From the NCBI GenBank assembly GCA_902826945.1, contig CADEGS010000210.1, forward strand, positions 1 through 7,828: a DNA stretch of 7,828 bases, written 5' to 3'. Positions 1 through 6,078 of the stretch are shown here, one piece after another. Below the pieces are notes generated by a model that had not been told where the DNA came from, searched no databases, and saw only the letters and a list, made by a program, of their open reading frames with translations. Source of the stretch: an uncultured bacterium (GTDB taxonomy: Bacteria; Planctomycetota; UBA1135; GCA-002686595). How positions within the stretch are numbered: position 1 is the stretch's first letter; each line of letters begins with the position of its first letter. The position numbers were made by a program, and so were the translations under genes.

Positions 1-433
1 CCACGCCGGCCAGCCCGACCGCGACCGTCGTCCCGGCGAACAGGATCACGCGCGCGATCGCCGCCGGGCGCAGGCCGGAGCGCTCGTACAGCCGGTAGCG
101 GATCGCGCCGCCGCTGAGCGCCGCGAAGCCGAGCAGGTGCCCGACCGAGACCGCGCTGAAGGCCGCCAGCGCGACGCGCGGGTAGGCGAGGCGCGCGCCT
201 CCGACGCTGCGCACGCCGAGCCAGTCGACCCCCGTCAGCACCAGGTAGCTCCCGGCCGCGCAGGCCGCGGAGACGGCCAGGTCGAGGCCGCCGCTCGCGA
301 AGAGCGCGTCCCCGATCGCGTCGAGGCCGAGCGCCCGCACCCTGCGCGCCAGCGCGACCGCGGCGAGCAGGAAGCACGCCCCGGCGAGCCAGGGCACGCT
401 CCGCCGGAGCACGCGCGCGACGTCGACTGCCAT
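1..433 (-). CDS. YbhN/MprF-like flippase-domain membrane protein, 5' part (cut by window edge)
   Basis: Reading the minus strand from the ATG at 433-431 gives 144 residues with no stop before the window edge, so only the N-terminal part is present. Hydrophobic segments lie at about residues 13-29, 50-67, 88-106 and 124-144, consistent with a polytopic inner-membrane protein. The stretch at 99-116 (GHLLGFAALSGGAIRYRLY) is the hallmark of the YbhN/UPF0104 family and of the N-terminal flippase domain of MprF (lysyl-phosphatidylglycerol synthases), which move or modify phospholipids. A GAGG Shine-Dalgarno (plus-strand 443-446) lies 9 bases before the start. It is divergent from a phospholipase D gene; in E. 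coli ybhN neighbours the cardiolipin synthase gene clsB, which supports a lipid role. Whether it is a short YbhN or a full MprF with a synthase domain cannot be told, because the C-terminus is outside the window. The family call is firm and the exact substrate is unknown. Confidence 0.8.
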   Translation of the reverse strand, partial: MAVDVARVLRRSVPWLAGACFLLAAVALARRVRALGLDAIGDALFASGGLDLAVSAACAAGSYLVLTGVDWLGVRSVGGARLAYPRVALAAFSAVSVGHLLGFAALSGGAIRYRLYERSGLRPAAIARVILFAGTTVAVGLAGV

Positions 434-527
434 CGCGGATCGCCTCGGGAATCCCGTGCCAGCGCGTCGGCGTTCCGCCTCGTTCGGCGCTGGCCCGCGA
501 TTTGCCCGCACCCTGCGAGCCGCTCCG
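434..527. promoter_or_regulatory. Divergent intergenic region between YbhN-like and PLD genes
   Basis: This 94-base spacer must carry the start signals for both divergent genes if the phospholipase D starts at ATG 528. It holds the minus-strand GAGG ribosome site at 443-446 and a small dyad CGGGA-A-TCCCG at 446-456. No convincing -35/-10 pair is visible on either strand, as is usual by eye in sequence this GC-rich. The dyad is short enough to be chance. Confidence 0.35.
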
Positions 528-2036
528 ATGCCTTCCAACGCCGCCGAGCCTCCCGTCCCGCCGCACGGGCCGACCCGCGGGCGCGACGAGCCCGTCGCCG
601 GCGCGCGCGCTCCCGCCCCGCCCGGCGACGGCGCGCGGCCGCTCCCCGCGCCCGCGCTGCTGCGCCCGGGCGCGAACTGCTGGCGCGTCGAGCGCGCGGC
701 GCGCGCCGCCGTGCTCGTGGACGGCGCGGCGTACTTCCGCGCGCTGCGCGACGCGCTCGAGCGGGCCCAGCGCTCGATCCTGCTCCTCGGCTGGGACTTC
801 GACGCCAGCGTCGTGCTCGACCCCGCGGGCGCCGGCCGGCCGCTGCGCGAGCTCCTCGCCGCGCTGCTCGCGCGCCGCCCGGCGCTCGAGATCCGCATCC
901 TCGTGTGGGGCTGCTCGGTCGTCTACGGGCAGAGCTGTGCGCCGCCGCCGCTCTTCGACCGGCGCTGGCCCGACAGCCCGCGGCTCTCGTTCCGCTTCGC
1001 GAACGACCACCCGCTCGGCGCCAGCCACCACGAGAAGCTCGCCTGCATCGACGACGCGCTGGCGTTCTCGGGCGGCATGGACGTGACCGCCTGGCGCTGG
1101 GACGTGCCGACGCACGACGCCGACCACCCGCTGCGCGTGGACGCGCGCGGCCGCGCGTACGAGGCGAAGCACGACGTGCAGCTCGCCGTCGACGGTCCCG
1201 CCGCGCGCGCGCTGGCCGCGCTCGCGCGCGAGCGCTGGGAGGCGGTGACCGGCGAGCGCGTGCCTCCGGTGCACCCGCCGGCGGCGGATCCCTGGCCCGC
1301 GGGGGTGCCGGCGGACCTGGCCGACGTCCCGGTCGCGATCGCGCGCACGCGCCCCGCGCGCGGCGGCGAGCCCGCGGTGCGCGAGGCGGAGCGCCTCACG
1401 CTCGACGCGCTCGCGGCCGCGCGCCGCTCGGTCTACCTCGAGACGCAGTACCTGACCTCCGACGCCGTCGGCGAGCGCCTGGGCGAGCTCCTCGAGCGCC
1501 CCGGCGGTCCGCAGGTGCTGGTCGTCGTGCGCCGCCGCTGCGAGGGGCTGATCCAGCGCTACGCGATGGGCGAGAACCGCGACCGCCTGCTGCGCCGGCT
1601 GGCGGCGGTGGACCGCGAGGGACGGCTTCTCGCGTGCCATCCCGTGGTGACCGACGGGGAGGGCAACGACCGCGAGATCCACGTGCACTCGAAGCTCGTC
1701 GCCGTGGACGACCGCCTGCTGCGCATCGGCTCGTCGAACCTGAACAACCGCTCGATGGGCTTCGACAGCGAGTGCGACCTCGCGGTCGAGGCGGGCGGCG
1801 CGGCGGCGCGGCGCGCGCTCGGCGCCGTGACCGACCGCCTGCTGGGCGAGCACCTCGGCTGCGGCCCCGGGCGGGCGGCACGCGCGCGCGAGCGCCACGG
1901 CCTGCTCGGCGCGGTGCGGCGCCTGAACCGCGCCAGCGGCCGCCGGCTCGTCCCCTACGCGATCGACCCGGACGGCCCGCGCGATCCGCTGCCCGGCACG
2001 GGGCTGGTCGATCCGGCGCCGCCGAGCGCGGGCTGA
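528..2036 (+). CDS. Phospholipase D / cardiolipin-synthase-like protein with two HKD motifs
   Basis: Codes for 502 residues from ATG 528. Two complete HxKxxxxD motifs are present: H168/K170/D175 in SHHEKLACIDD, followed by AFSGGMD, and H387/K389/D394 in HVHSKLVAVDD, followed by IGSSNLNNRSMG. In this superfamily the two motifs form one active site that works through a phospho-histidine intermediate to hydrolyse or transfer phosphodiester groups of phospholipids. LLLGWDFD near residue 85 and the central HDVQLAVDG region match the bacterial PLD group often found fused to a VTT/DedA domain. No such membrane domain is present here, and the protein ends soon after the second HKD. Residues 1-45 are Pro/Ala/Arg-rich and probably disordered, with no clear signal peptide. 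An in-frame GTG at 456 would add 24 Arg-rich residues and leave only 22 bases to the divergent gene, so I prefer 528 although its ribosome site is weak. Hydrolase versus cardiolipin-type transferase activity cannot be decided from sequence. Confidence 0.9.
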   Translation: MPSNAAEPPVPPHGPTRGRDEPVAGARAPAPPGDGARPLPAPALLRPGANCWRVERAARAAVLVDGAAYFRALRDALERAQRSILLLGWDFDASVVLDPAGAGRPLRELLAALLARRPALEIRILVWGCSVVYGQSCAPPPLFDRRWPDSPRLSFRFANDHPLGASHHEKLACIDDALAFSGGMDVTAWRWDVPTHDADHPLRVDARGRAYEAKHDVQLAVDGPAARALAALARERWEAVTGERVPPVHPPAADPWPAGVPADLADVPVAIARTRPARGGEPAVREAERLTLDALAAARRSVYLETQYLTSDAVGERLGELLERPGGPQVLVVVRRRCEGLIQRYAMGENRDRLLRRLAAVDREGRLLACHPVVTDGEGNDREIHVHSKLVAVDDRLLRIGSSNLNNRSMGFDSECDLAVEAGGAAARRALGAVTDRLLGEHLGCGPGRAARARERHGLLGAVRRLNRASGRRLVPYAIDPDGPRDPLPGTGLVDPAPPSAG

Positions 2037-2168
2037 GCGCGGGCGCGCGCGGCGGCGTCGCGGCGCGCGGACGCCGGACGCCGTACGCGTTTGTAGAAAC
2101 CGGTGCGCGGCGGCGGGCCGTCTGCGGGCGCGGGCGCGTCGCGCGCCGCCGTCCCTCTGCTCCGCGCC

Positions 2169-2188
2169 TGTGCATGACCTGTGGAGAA
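2169..2188. promoter_or_regulatory. DnaA-box-like tandem pair (degenerate)
   Basis: TGTGCATGA-CC-TGTGGAGAA reads on the minus strand as TTCTCCACA-GG-TCATGCACA. Each 9-mer differs by one base from the DnaA-box forms TTATCCACA and TTATGCACA, and the two-base spacing equals that of the pair often seen in proteobacterial origins. Only this one pair was found, and no AT-rich unwinding element or dnaA/dnaN/mnmG gene is present, so a full origin is not supported. A titration or regulatory site, or chance, are the alternatives. Confidence 0.3.
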
Positions 2189-2214
2189 CTCCGCCGCGGG
2201 CCAAGCGCCCCGTC

Positions 2215-2226
2215 CGCTCGCGAGCG
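2215..2226. repeat. 12-base perfect palindrome
   Basis: CGCTCG immediately followed by CGAGCG forms a perfect 12-base palindrome about 150 bases before the nucleotidyltransferase start. It could be an operator half of that promoter. Self-complementary CG-rich strings are common at this base composition, so the regulatory reading is weak. Confidence 0.3.
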
Positions 2227-2235
2227 AAGTCGGCA

Positions 2236-2256
2236 CGGCGCCGGCGGAAGGCGCCG
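2236..2256 (+). repeat. Hairpin-forming inverted repeat in the leader
   Basis: CGGCGCC (2236-2242) pairs perfectly with GGCGCCG (2250-2256) around a 7-base loop GGCGGAA. It would lie in the 5' leader if transcription starts near the DnaA-box-like pair. No T-run follows, so it is not a classical terminator. A role in leader structure is inference. Confidence 0.3.
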
Positions 2257-2371
2257 CGCCGGCTCCCGCGCGCGCTCTCGGGGCACGCGTCTTGCTCCTC
2301 CGCTCGCCGTCCGGCGACGCAACCGGCGCGCGGCAAGGCGCCCGCAGCACGTCGCTCTGGACCGGAGCATC

Positions 2372-3328
2372 ATGAACCAGGGGCAAGCGGACTGGGCCAT
2401 CGTCCTCGCGGCGGGAAGAGGATCGCGCCTGCGCGCGCTGACGCGCGACGACGCGGGGCGGGAGGTGCCGAAGCAGTTCTGCTCGCTCGACGGCGGGCCG
2501 ACGCTCTTCGAGCAGGCGCTGGCGCGCGCCGCCGCCGTGACCGCGCCCGAGCGCGTCGTGGCCGTGCTGGCCGAGGAGCACCGAGCGCTGTGGGAGCCGC
2601 AGGTCGGGCGCCTGGCGCCGGAGAACCGCGTCGTGCAGCCGGAGAACCGCGGCACCGCGGTCGGCCTCCTGCTCCCGCTGCTGGCGGTCCTCGCGCGCGC
2701 TCCGGAGGCGCGCTTGGTCGTGCTGCCCTCCGACCATTACGTACGCCACGAGGGCGTGCTGGAGACGGCGCTGCTCGAGGCGCTGGACACCGTCGGCCGG
2801 GCCGCGTCGCGCGTGGTGCTGCTCGGCATCACGCCCGACGAGGCGGTCTCGGACTACGGCTGGATCTTGCCGGCGCCGGGAACGGGGCGGCTGCGCGCCG
2901 TCGAGCGGTTCGTCGAGAAGCCGGGCGGGCCGCGCTCGGTCGAGCTCCTCGAGCAGGGCGCCCTGTGGAACAGCTTCCTGCTCGCGGCGCGCGGCAGCGC
3001 GCTGCTCGGCCTCTACCGCCGCCGCCTGCCGCGCCTGCTGGCGGCGTTCCGCGGCGTCGATCTCGGCGCCCCCGCGGCGCTCGCGCGGCTCTACGAGCGC
3101 CTCGACGAGCACGACTTCTCGCGCGCCGTGCTCGAGGGCAGCGAGCGCGGGCTGCGCGTGCTCGAGGTGCCGCCGTGCGAGTGGACCGACCTCGGCACGC
3201 CCGCGCGCGTGGCGCGCTGCCTGCGCCAGCGCGGGCAGGCGCGCCCGCAGCCGGCGGGACCGCGCGCGACGCCGGTCCTCGAGCGCGCGCTGCTCGCGCT
3301 CGGAGGCCTGGAGGCCGCCTGCGGATGA
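2372..3328 (+). CDS. Mannose-1-phosphate guanylyltransferase-type nucleotidyltransferase
   Basis: Codes for 318 residues from ATG 2372, with GGAG at 2364-2367 four bases upstream. The family signature is clear: nucleotide-binding loop LAAGRGSRL (12-20) followed by PKQF (33-36), QPENRGTA (89-96), LPSDHYV (118-124, D121 the likely metal ligand), YGW (162-164), FVEKPG (180-185), WNSF (199-202) and WTDLGT (271-276). These match enzymes that make GDP-mannose from GTP and mannose-1-phosphate for surface polysaccharides, lipid-linked glycans or compatible solutes. It is shorter than ManC/AlgA and lacks their C-terminal cupin phosphomannose isomerase domain. YGW and WTDLGT replace the usual YGY and DVGSW, so it belongs to a diverged stand-alone subgroup, and the sugar or nucleotide used could differ. 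The reading frame is open far upstream through the PLD gene, but the motifs begin only after ATG 2372. It overlaps the next gene by ATGA, which suggests coupling. Confidence 0.85.
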   Translation: MNQGQADWAIVLAAGRGSRLRALTRDDAGREVPKQFCSLDGGPTLFEQALARAAAVTAPERVVAVLAEEHRALWEPQVGRLAPENRVVQPENRGTAVGLLLPLLAVLARAPEARLVVLPSDHYVRHEGVLETALLEALDTVGRAASRVVLLGITPDEAVSDYGWILPAPGTGRLRAVERFVEKPGGPRSVELLEQGALWNSFLLAARGSALLGLYRRRLPRLLAAFRGVDLGAPAALARLYERLDEHDFSRAVLEGSERGLRVLEVPPCEWTDLGTPARVARCLRQRGQARPQPAGPRATPVLERALLALGGLEAACG

Positions 3329-3819
3329 GCGGCGACGGCCCCGGCGTCCCCGCCGCGGAAGACGGATCGGGGCCGGTCGCCCTCGCGCCGCGCACCGCCA
3401 GCGCGCTCGGGAGCTTGCTCCGGATCCTGCGCGGCAGCCAGCGCCTCCTCGACCAGGCGGCCGCCCGCGCCGAGCGGCGGGCCGTCTCGTCCCTGCTCGC
3501 GGACGCGACGGTGCGCCGGCGGCGCACCGTCACGGAGCTCTCCGCATGGCTGTCGTTCGCGAGCGCCACGCCTGCTGCGCCAGGACGCGACGAGGAGGGC
3601 GACGGCGAGCGCGGGGCGCGCACGGGCGGCGCCGGCGAGACGGCGGCGCTCCTGGCGGTGGACCGGCGCGAGCGCGCGATCGAGCGCGCTTACCGCCGCG
3701 CCCTGGCCGCGATCGGCGACCGCCGCGCGCGGAGCGCGCTCGACGCGCAGCTGCTCGAGCTGCTCGCGTTCCGCGCGCGCGTGCGCGGGCTGCTCCTCGC
3801 GCGGCTGGCCGGGCGCTGA
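3325..3819 (+). CDS. Small all-helical protein, DUF2383/PA2169-like (tentative)
   Basis: Codes for 164 residues from ATG 3325, which overlaps the previous stop as ATGA, so it is probably translated by coupling in the same operon. After a Gly/Pro/acidic tail (1-20), four helices can be seen at about 22-49, 52-78, 108-129 and 133-160, with a charged Gly-rich linker at 85-106. The layout resembles the ferritin-like four-helix DUF2383/PA2169 family, including the late ERAYRRAL helix, where that family has a conserved Tyr and Ala-Leu. The Glu-rich metal-binding pattern is mostly missing, so metal binding is not supported. There is no signal peptide or membrane segment. Its function and its link to the nucleotidyltransferase are unknown. 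Operon membership is firm and the family call is tentative. Confidence 0.7.
   Translation: MSGDGPGVPAAEDGSGPVALAPRTASALGSLLRILRGSQRLLDQAAARAERRAVSSLLADATVRRRRTVTELSAWLSFASATPAAPGRDEEGDGERGARTGGAGETAALLAVDRRERAIERAYRRALAAIGDRRARSALDAQLLELLAFRARVRGLLLARLAGR
3507..3531 (+). repeat. 11-base perfect inverted repeat inside the small helical gene
   Basis: GACGGTGCGCC (3507-3517) and GGCGCACCGTC (3521-3531) are exact reverse complements separated by three bases (GGC). The hairpin lies within coding sequence and encodes a mirror-symmetric peptide, TVRRRRTV (residues 63-70). It is the longest perfect short-loop repeat I found in the window. It may be an mRNA hairpin, a binding site or a product of Arg-codon composition. 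Confidence 0.6.
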
Positions 3820-3833
3820 GGCGCGCTCAGCGC
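3813..3833. terminator. Bidirectional stem-loop spanning both convergent stop codons
   Basis: GCGCTGAG (3813-3820) and CTCAGCGC (3826-3833) are perfect reverse complements around a 5-base spacer. The plus-strand stop TGA (3817-3819) lies in the left arm and the minus-strand stop (TCA at 3827-3829) in the right arm, so each gene ends inside the same hairpin. Only seven bases separate the two genes. No T-tract follows on either strand, so intrinsic termination is uncertain; blocking of read-through or 3'-end protection is inferred. Confidence 0.5.
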
Positions 3834-4159
3834 GAGCGCCAGCCGTCGGGCGGCTCGTTCGCGCGGCTGGGGACGATCGCCAGCGTCGCGACCAGGAGGC
3901 CGACGATCACGCGGCTCTGCGCCGCGGGCGTCGCGCCCTCGCTCCAGCCCTGCGCGACGAGCCACATGGCGACCGGCAGCTCGCCCAGGTGCGCGCGGCG
4001 CAGCGGACGCGCGTAGGACGCCAGCGCGAGGAGCGCGATCAGCGCGCCGCAGGCGAGGTCGAGCGCCAGGGGCCCGTGCGCGCGCCCGGCCGGCGCCAGG
4101 ACGAAGGGCCCGAGCGCGAGCCACGCGGCCAGCGCCACCTCGGCGTCGCGCGCCCACAT
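3827..4159 (-). CDS. SPW-repeat-like small membrane protein
   Basis: Codes for 110 residues from ATG 4159, which shares one base with the stop of the VKOR gene (TGATG), so translation is probably coupled. Hydrophobic segments at about 7-23, 31-49, 58-72 and 82-98 suggest four membrane helices in two similar halves, followed by a polar tail (NEPPDGW). The first half, WARDAEVALAAWLALGPFV then a small-residue helix, follows the SPW-repeat pattern (W, x-G/A-x-W-L, then S/G-P), with GPF at 17-19 in place of SPW. SPW proteins have no established biochemical role, and they are often found beside VKOR-type genes. It probably acts as a membrane partner of the upstream VKOR protein, which is inference from position. 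Its stop lies inside a hairpin shared with the convergent gene. Confidence 0.75.
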   Translation of the reverse strand: MWARDAEVALAAWLALGPFVLAPAGRAHGPLALDLACGALIALLALASYARPLRRAHLGELPVAMWLVAQGWSEGATPAAQSRVIVGLLVATLAIVPSRANEPPDGWRSR

Positions 4160-4773
4160 CAGGCCGGCTCCGCGGCCGGGAAGGCCGCCGCCTCGCCCTC
4201 GGGCCGCGCACGGCCCCAGAAGCAGTCCCACAGGACGCGCGCGCTGCGGCTCGTGCGCCAGACGCGCCGCAGGTAGGACACGCTCGACCAGACCTCGTCC
4301 CACGACAGCGCGACGAGCACGAGCGAGATCGCCGCCGTCACGAGGCACGGGAAGCACCACGCGCCGACGACCGCTCCCTGCAGCACGACCAGCACGGCGC
4401 TGACGAGGCCGAGCGGGATGACGTCGAGCCCGAACAGGAGCACGAGCCACGGCCGGTACTGCCAGCGGCGCGTCGAGCCCGCCAGGCCGAAGACCACGTC
4501 GCTCAGGTAGGCGACCGCGCCCAGCGCGGCGTCGGGCACGCCCAGCCAGCCGCGCATGCGATTCGACACCTCGGAGTCGAGCACGGTGCGCGTCCCCGCG
4601 CCGAAGACCGGGTCCCACACGCCCTCGACCAGGCGCCACTGGTAGAGCGCCATCCAGCTCGCGAGCAGGGCGGCGATCCCGGCCAGCACGCAGATCGGGA
4701 CGCGCTGCGCCCAGCCCGAGGGGTTGTGCTTCCAGGGCGGAGCGTGGACGTCGAGCGCGCCCGCGCTACGCAT
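4159..4773 (-). CDS. Vitamin K epoxide reductase (VKOR) family membrane protein lacking loop cysteines
   Basis: Codes for 204 residues. Four hydrophobic helices lie at about 24-46, 78-100, 108-131 and 134-156. WCFPC (139-143) supplies the CxxC that in VKOR proteins faces the quinone, and the preceding [13 protein letters not shown] (78-90) corresponds to the conserved G-I-P-N/D-A-x-L-G motif. VKOR enzymes reduce quinones with electrons taken from thiol-disulfide partners. Here the periplasmic loop (52-76) contains no cysteine, where canonical members have two that relay electrons. C28 and C184 lie elsewhere. The loop text [10 protein letters not shown] with LDSEVS matches a subgroup linked to SDR and SPW genes. 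The start ATG 4773 overlaps the SDR gene by 8 bases and the stop overlaps the SPW gene by one base. Family membership is firm; disulfide-forming activity is doubtful. Confidence 0.85.
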   Translation of the reverse strand: MRSAGALDVHAPPWKHNPSGWAQRVPICVLAGIAALLASWMALYQWRLVEGVWDPVFGAGTRTVLDSEVSNRMRGWLGVPDAALGAVAYLSDVVFGLAGSTRRWQYRPWLVLLFGLDVIPLGLVSAVLVVLQGAVVGAWCFPCLVTAAISLVLVALSWDEVWSSVSYLRRVWRTSRSARVLWDCFWGRARPEGEAAAFPAAEPA

Positions 4774-5899
4774 CGCGCGCCCCGCTGCGCTCGCGCCGCG
4801 CCTCCTCGATCGCCTCGAGGTCGTCGGGGAGCTCCAGCCCGTTCTCCGCGTACCAGGCCGCCGGATCGGCGACGAGCCGCCGGCCGATCGCCGGCAGCGT
4901 GTCGCGCAAGCGCTCGCGCGCGCGCCAGGCGAGCCGCTCCTGCGCGCGCGCCGTCGCGATCGGCAGGTGCAGGTCGGCCAGGTCGATCATCCAGGGCTTG
5001 ATGAAGCGCTCGCCGCCCGACGCCTTCTCGCGCAGCCAGGCGCCGGCCTTCGCGAGCGGCGCGGGGATGCGCAGCGTGGTCCAGTCCTTGCCGTGGATCG
5101 CGCGGCCGAGCAGGTCCTGCACCTCCTCGTAGCTCACGACGTCCTCCTCGCCGACGAGGAAGAGCTCGTGCGGGCCGAGCCGCGCGCGGGCCTCGACGGC
5201 GGCGCGCACGCAGCGCGCCGCGTCGTCGCGGTGGACGAAGGACTGGCCGTGCCCCGTGTCGCCGGGGAAGAGGTGGCTCTCGAGCCGGCGCTCGAAGATG
5301 CGCCGCGCCTGCTGCGCGAGCGGGATCGAGTGGCAGCCCTCGTCGTAGACGCCCGCCAGGCGCAGCACGACGGCGGGGATCGCGCCGTGCTCCTCCTCGA
5401 TGACCGCCTCGGCCGCGAGCTTCGAGCGCGGGTAGTCCCACGCCGCCTGCACCGGCGAGGCCTCGGTCAGCCGCTCGCCCTCGCGCGCGGGCGCCAGCAC
5501 GAGCAGGCTGCTCGAGAAGAGGAACTGCTCGACGCTCCCGCCGCCCTCGCGCAGCGCGCGCAGGAGCCGTCGCGTGCCCTCGACGGTCAGCGCGCGGTAG
5601 AGCGGGCTCGGCTCGCCGGAGAAGTCGTAGTACGCGGCCAGGTGCACGACGCTCGCGACGCGCGCGCCGAAGCGCCCGCGCGCCTCCTCGAGCGCGCGCC
5701 GCACGCTCGCGTCGTCGGTCAGGTCGCAGCGCAGCCAGGGATCGGGGTCGTCCGGCGCGTGCCGCTCGACGTCCAGCCCGACCAGCGTGAAGGTCCCGCG
5801 CAGCGCGCGCCGGATCGCCGTGCCGAGCAGGCCCGACGAGCCCGTGACGAGGACCAGCGGCCGCGCGCCGCCCGTCTCGCTCGCTCTTCCCTTTTCCAT
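4766..5899 (-). CDS. Extended SDR: NAD-dependent epimerase/dehydratase family protein
   Basis: Codes for 377 residues from ATG 5899, with a good AGGAG ribosome site (plus-strand 5906-5910) six bases upstream. The Rossmann motif TGSSGLLG (19-26) ends the first strand, D43 after strand two suggests NAD(H) rather than NADP(H), CDLTDD (58-63) and HLAAYYDF (87-94) follow, and the active site is the Ser run SSS (129-131) with Y156-x-x-x-K160 in DYPRSK. This is the arrangement of extended short-chain dehydrogenases that act on nucleotide sugars, sterols or other alcohols. The C-terminal 100 residues, including [11 protein letters not shown] (345-355), are typical of members placed beside VKOR genes rather than of UDP-sugar epimerases. 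No signal peptide or membrane helix is seen, so it is cytoplasmic. It is first in the operon SDR-VKOR-SPW, which suggests that it feeds or uses a lipophilic redox substrate. The substrate is not known. Confidence 0.88.
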   Translation of the reverse strand: MEKGRASETGGARPLVLVTGSSGLLGTAIRRALRGTFTLVGLDVERHAPDDPDPWLRCDLTDDASVRRALEEARGRFGARVASVVHLAAYYDFSGEPSPLYRALTVEGTRRLLRALREGGGSVEQFLFSSSLLVLAPAREGERLTEASPVQAAWDYPRSKLAAEAVIEEEHGAIPAVVLRLAGVYDEGCHSIPLAQQARRIFERRLESHLFPGDTGHGQSFVHRDDAARCVRAAVEARARLGPHELFLVGEEDVVSYEEVQDLLGRAIHGKDWTTLRIPAPLAKAGAWLREKASGGERFIKPWMIDLADLHLPIATARAQERLAWRARERLRDTLPAIGRRLVADPAAWYAENGLELPDDLEAIEEARRERSGARDA

Positions 5900-6078
5900 G
5901 TCCGTCTCCTCGCGTCAGCGCCCGCGCACGCGCCGCGCGGGTCTCCGGAGCGGAGTGCAAGGTCCGTGCCGCCGGCGCGTCGCGCACGCGTGTCCAGGCC
6001 TCACGCTCATCCCGAGAGAGGCCCGGGACGCTCCCGGGCGCGGGGATCCGCTCGGAGCCAGAGCCGTCGAGGTACAGC
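5900..6078. promoter_or_regulatory. Divergent promoter region between the SDR operon and the exported hydrolase
   Basis: This 179-base spacer separates two outward-facing transcription units. It holds the AGGAG site of the SDR gene (5906-5910), the GAGGT site of the hydrolase (6069-6073), a CTCCGGAG palindrome (5943-5950) and the hairpin at 6021-6039. TTGCAC on the minus strand (5960-5955) resembles a -35 element but has no matching -10. Shared control of both units by one regulator is possible but not shown. Confidence 0.45.
6021..6039. promoter_or_regulatory. 8-base inverted repeat upstream of the hydrolase
   Basis: GCCCGGGA (6021-6028) and TCCCGGGC (6032-6039) are perfect reverse complements around CGC, 39 bases before the hydrolase start. 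It may be a repressor operator or a 5'-leader hairpin. The core CCCGGG is itself palindromic and likely by chance at this GC content, so function is inferred from position only. Confidence 0.35.

Larger units (their letters stand above)
2037..2371. other. 335-base non-coding region upstream of the nucleotidyltransferase
   Basis: No supported gene lies here; the short frames are Arg/Ala-rich and lack ribosome sites. It holds a possible GC hairpin just after the PLD stop (CGCGCGC 2044-2050 with GCGCGCG 2063-2069), a tandem 7-mer GGACGCC (2069-2075, 2076-2082), and the most AT-rich patch nearby, GTTTGTAGAAAC (2089-2100). Further on are a DnaA-box-like pair (2169-2188), a 12-base palindrome (2215-2226), a hairpin (2236-2256) and a dyad TCGCCG-TC-CGGCGA (2304-2317). 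The promoter and leader of the downstream gene must lie here. No clear -35/-10 was seen. Confidence 0.5.

Noticed and set aside
456..527. GTG start at 456 extending the PLD by 24 residues
   Set aside because: The added residues are Arg/Ala-rich without family support and would leave only 22 bases to the divergent gene. ATG 528 is preferred, though not proven.
137..2371. Long open plus-strand frame running in frame into the nucleotidyltransferase
   Set aside because: Arg/Ala/Pro-rich translation with no domain until ATG 2372. It overlaps the PLD gene, which has intact motifs in another frame. Stop codons are simply rare at this GC content.
2181..2375. 64-residue plus-strand frame ending at the nucleotidyltransferase start
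   Set aside because: No ribosome site, low-complexity composition and overlap with palindromes in the intergenic region.
2964..2975. Further DnaA-like TGTGGA strings inside genes (near 2966 and 7416)
   Set aside because: They have two or more mismatches and lie in coding sequence; expected by chance.
1396..3112. Long minus-strand frames opposite the PLD and nucleotidyltransferase genes
   Set aside because: Low-complexity Arg/Ala/Pro translations that mirror the codons of the real genes; no motifs.
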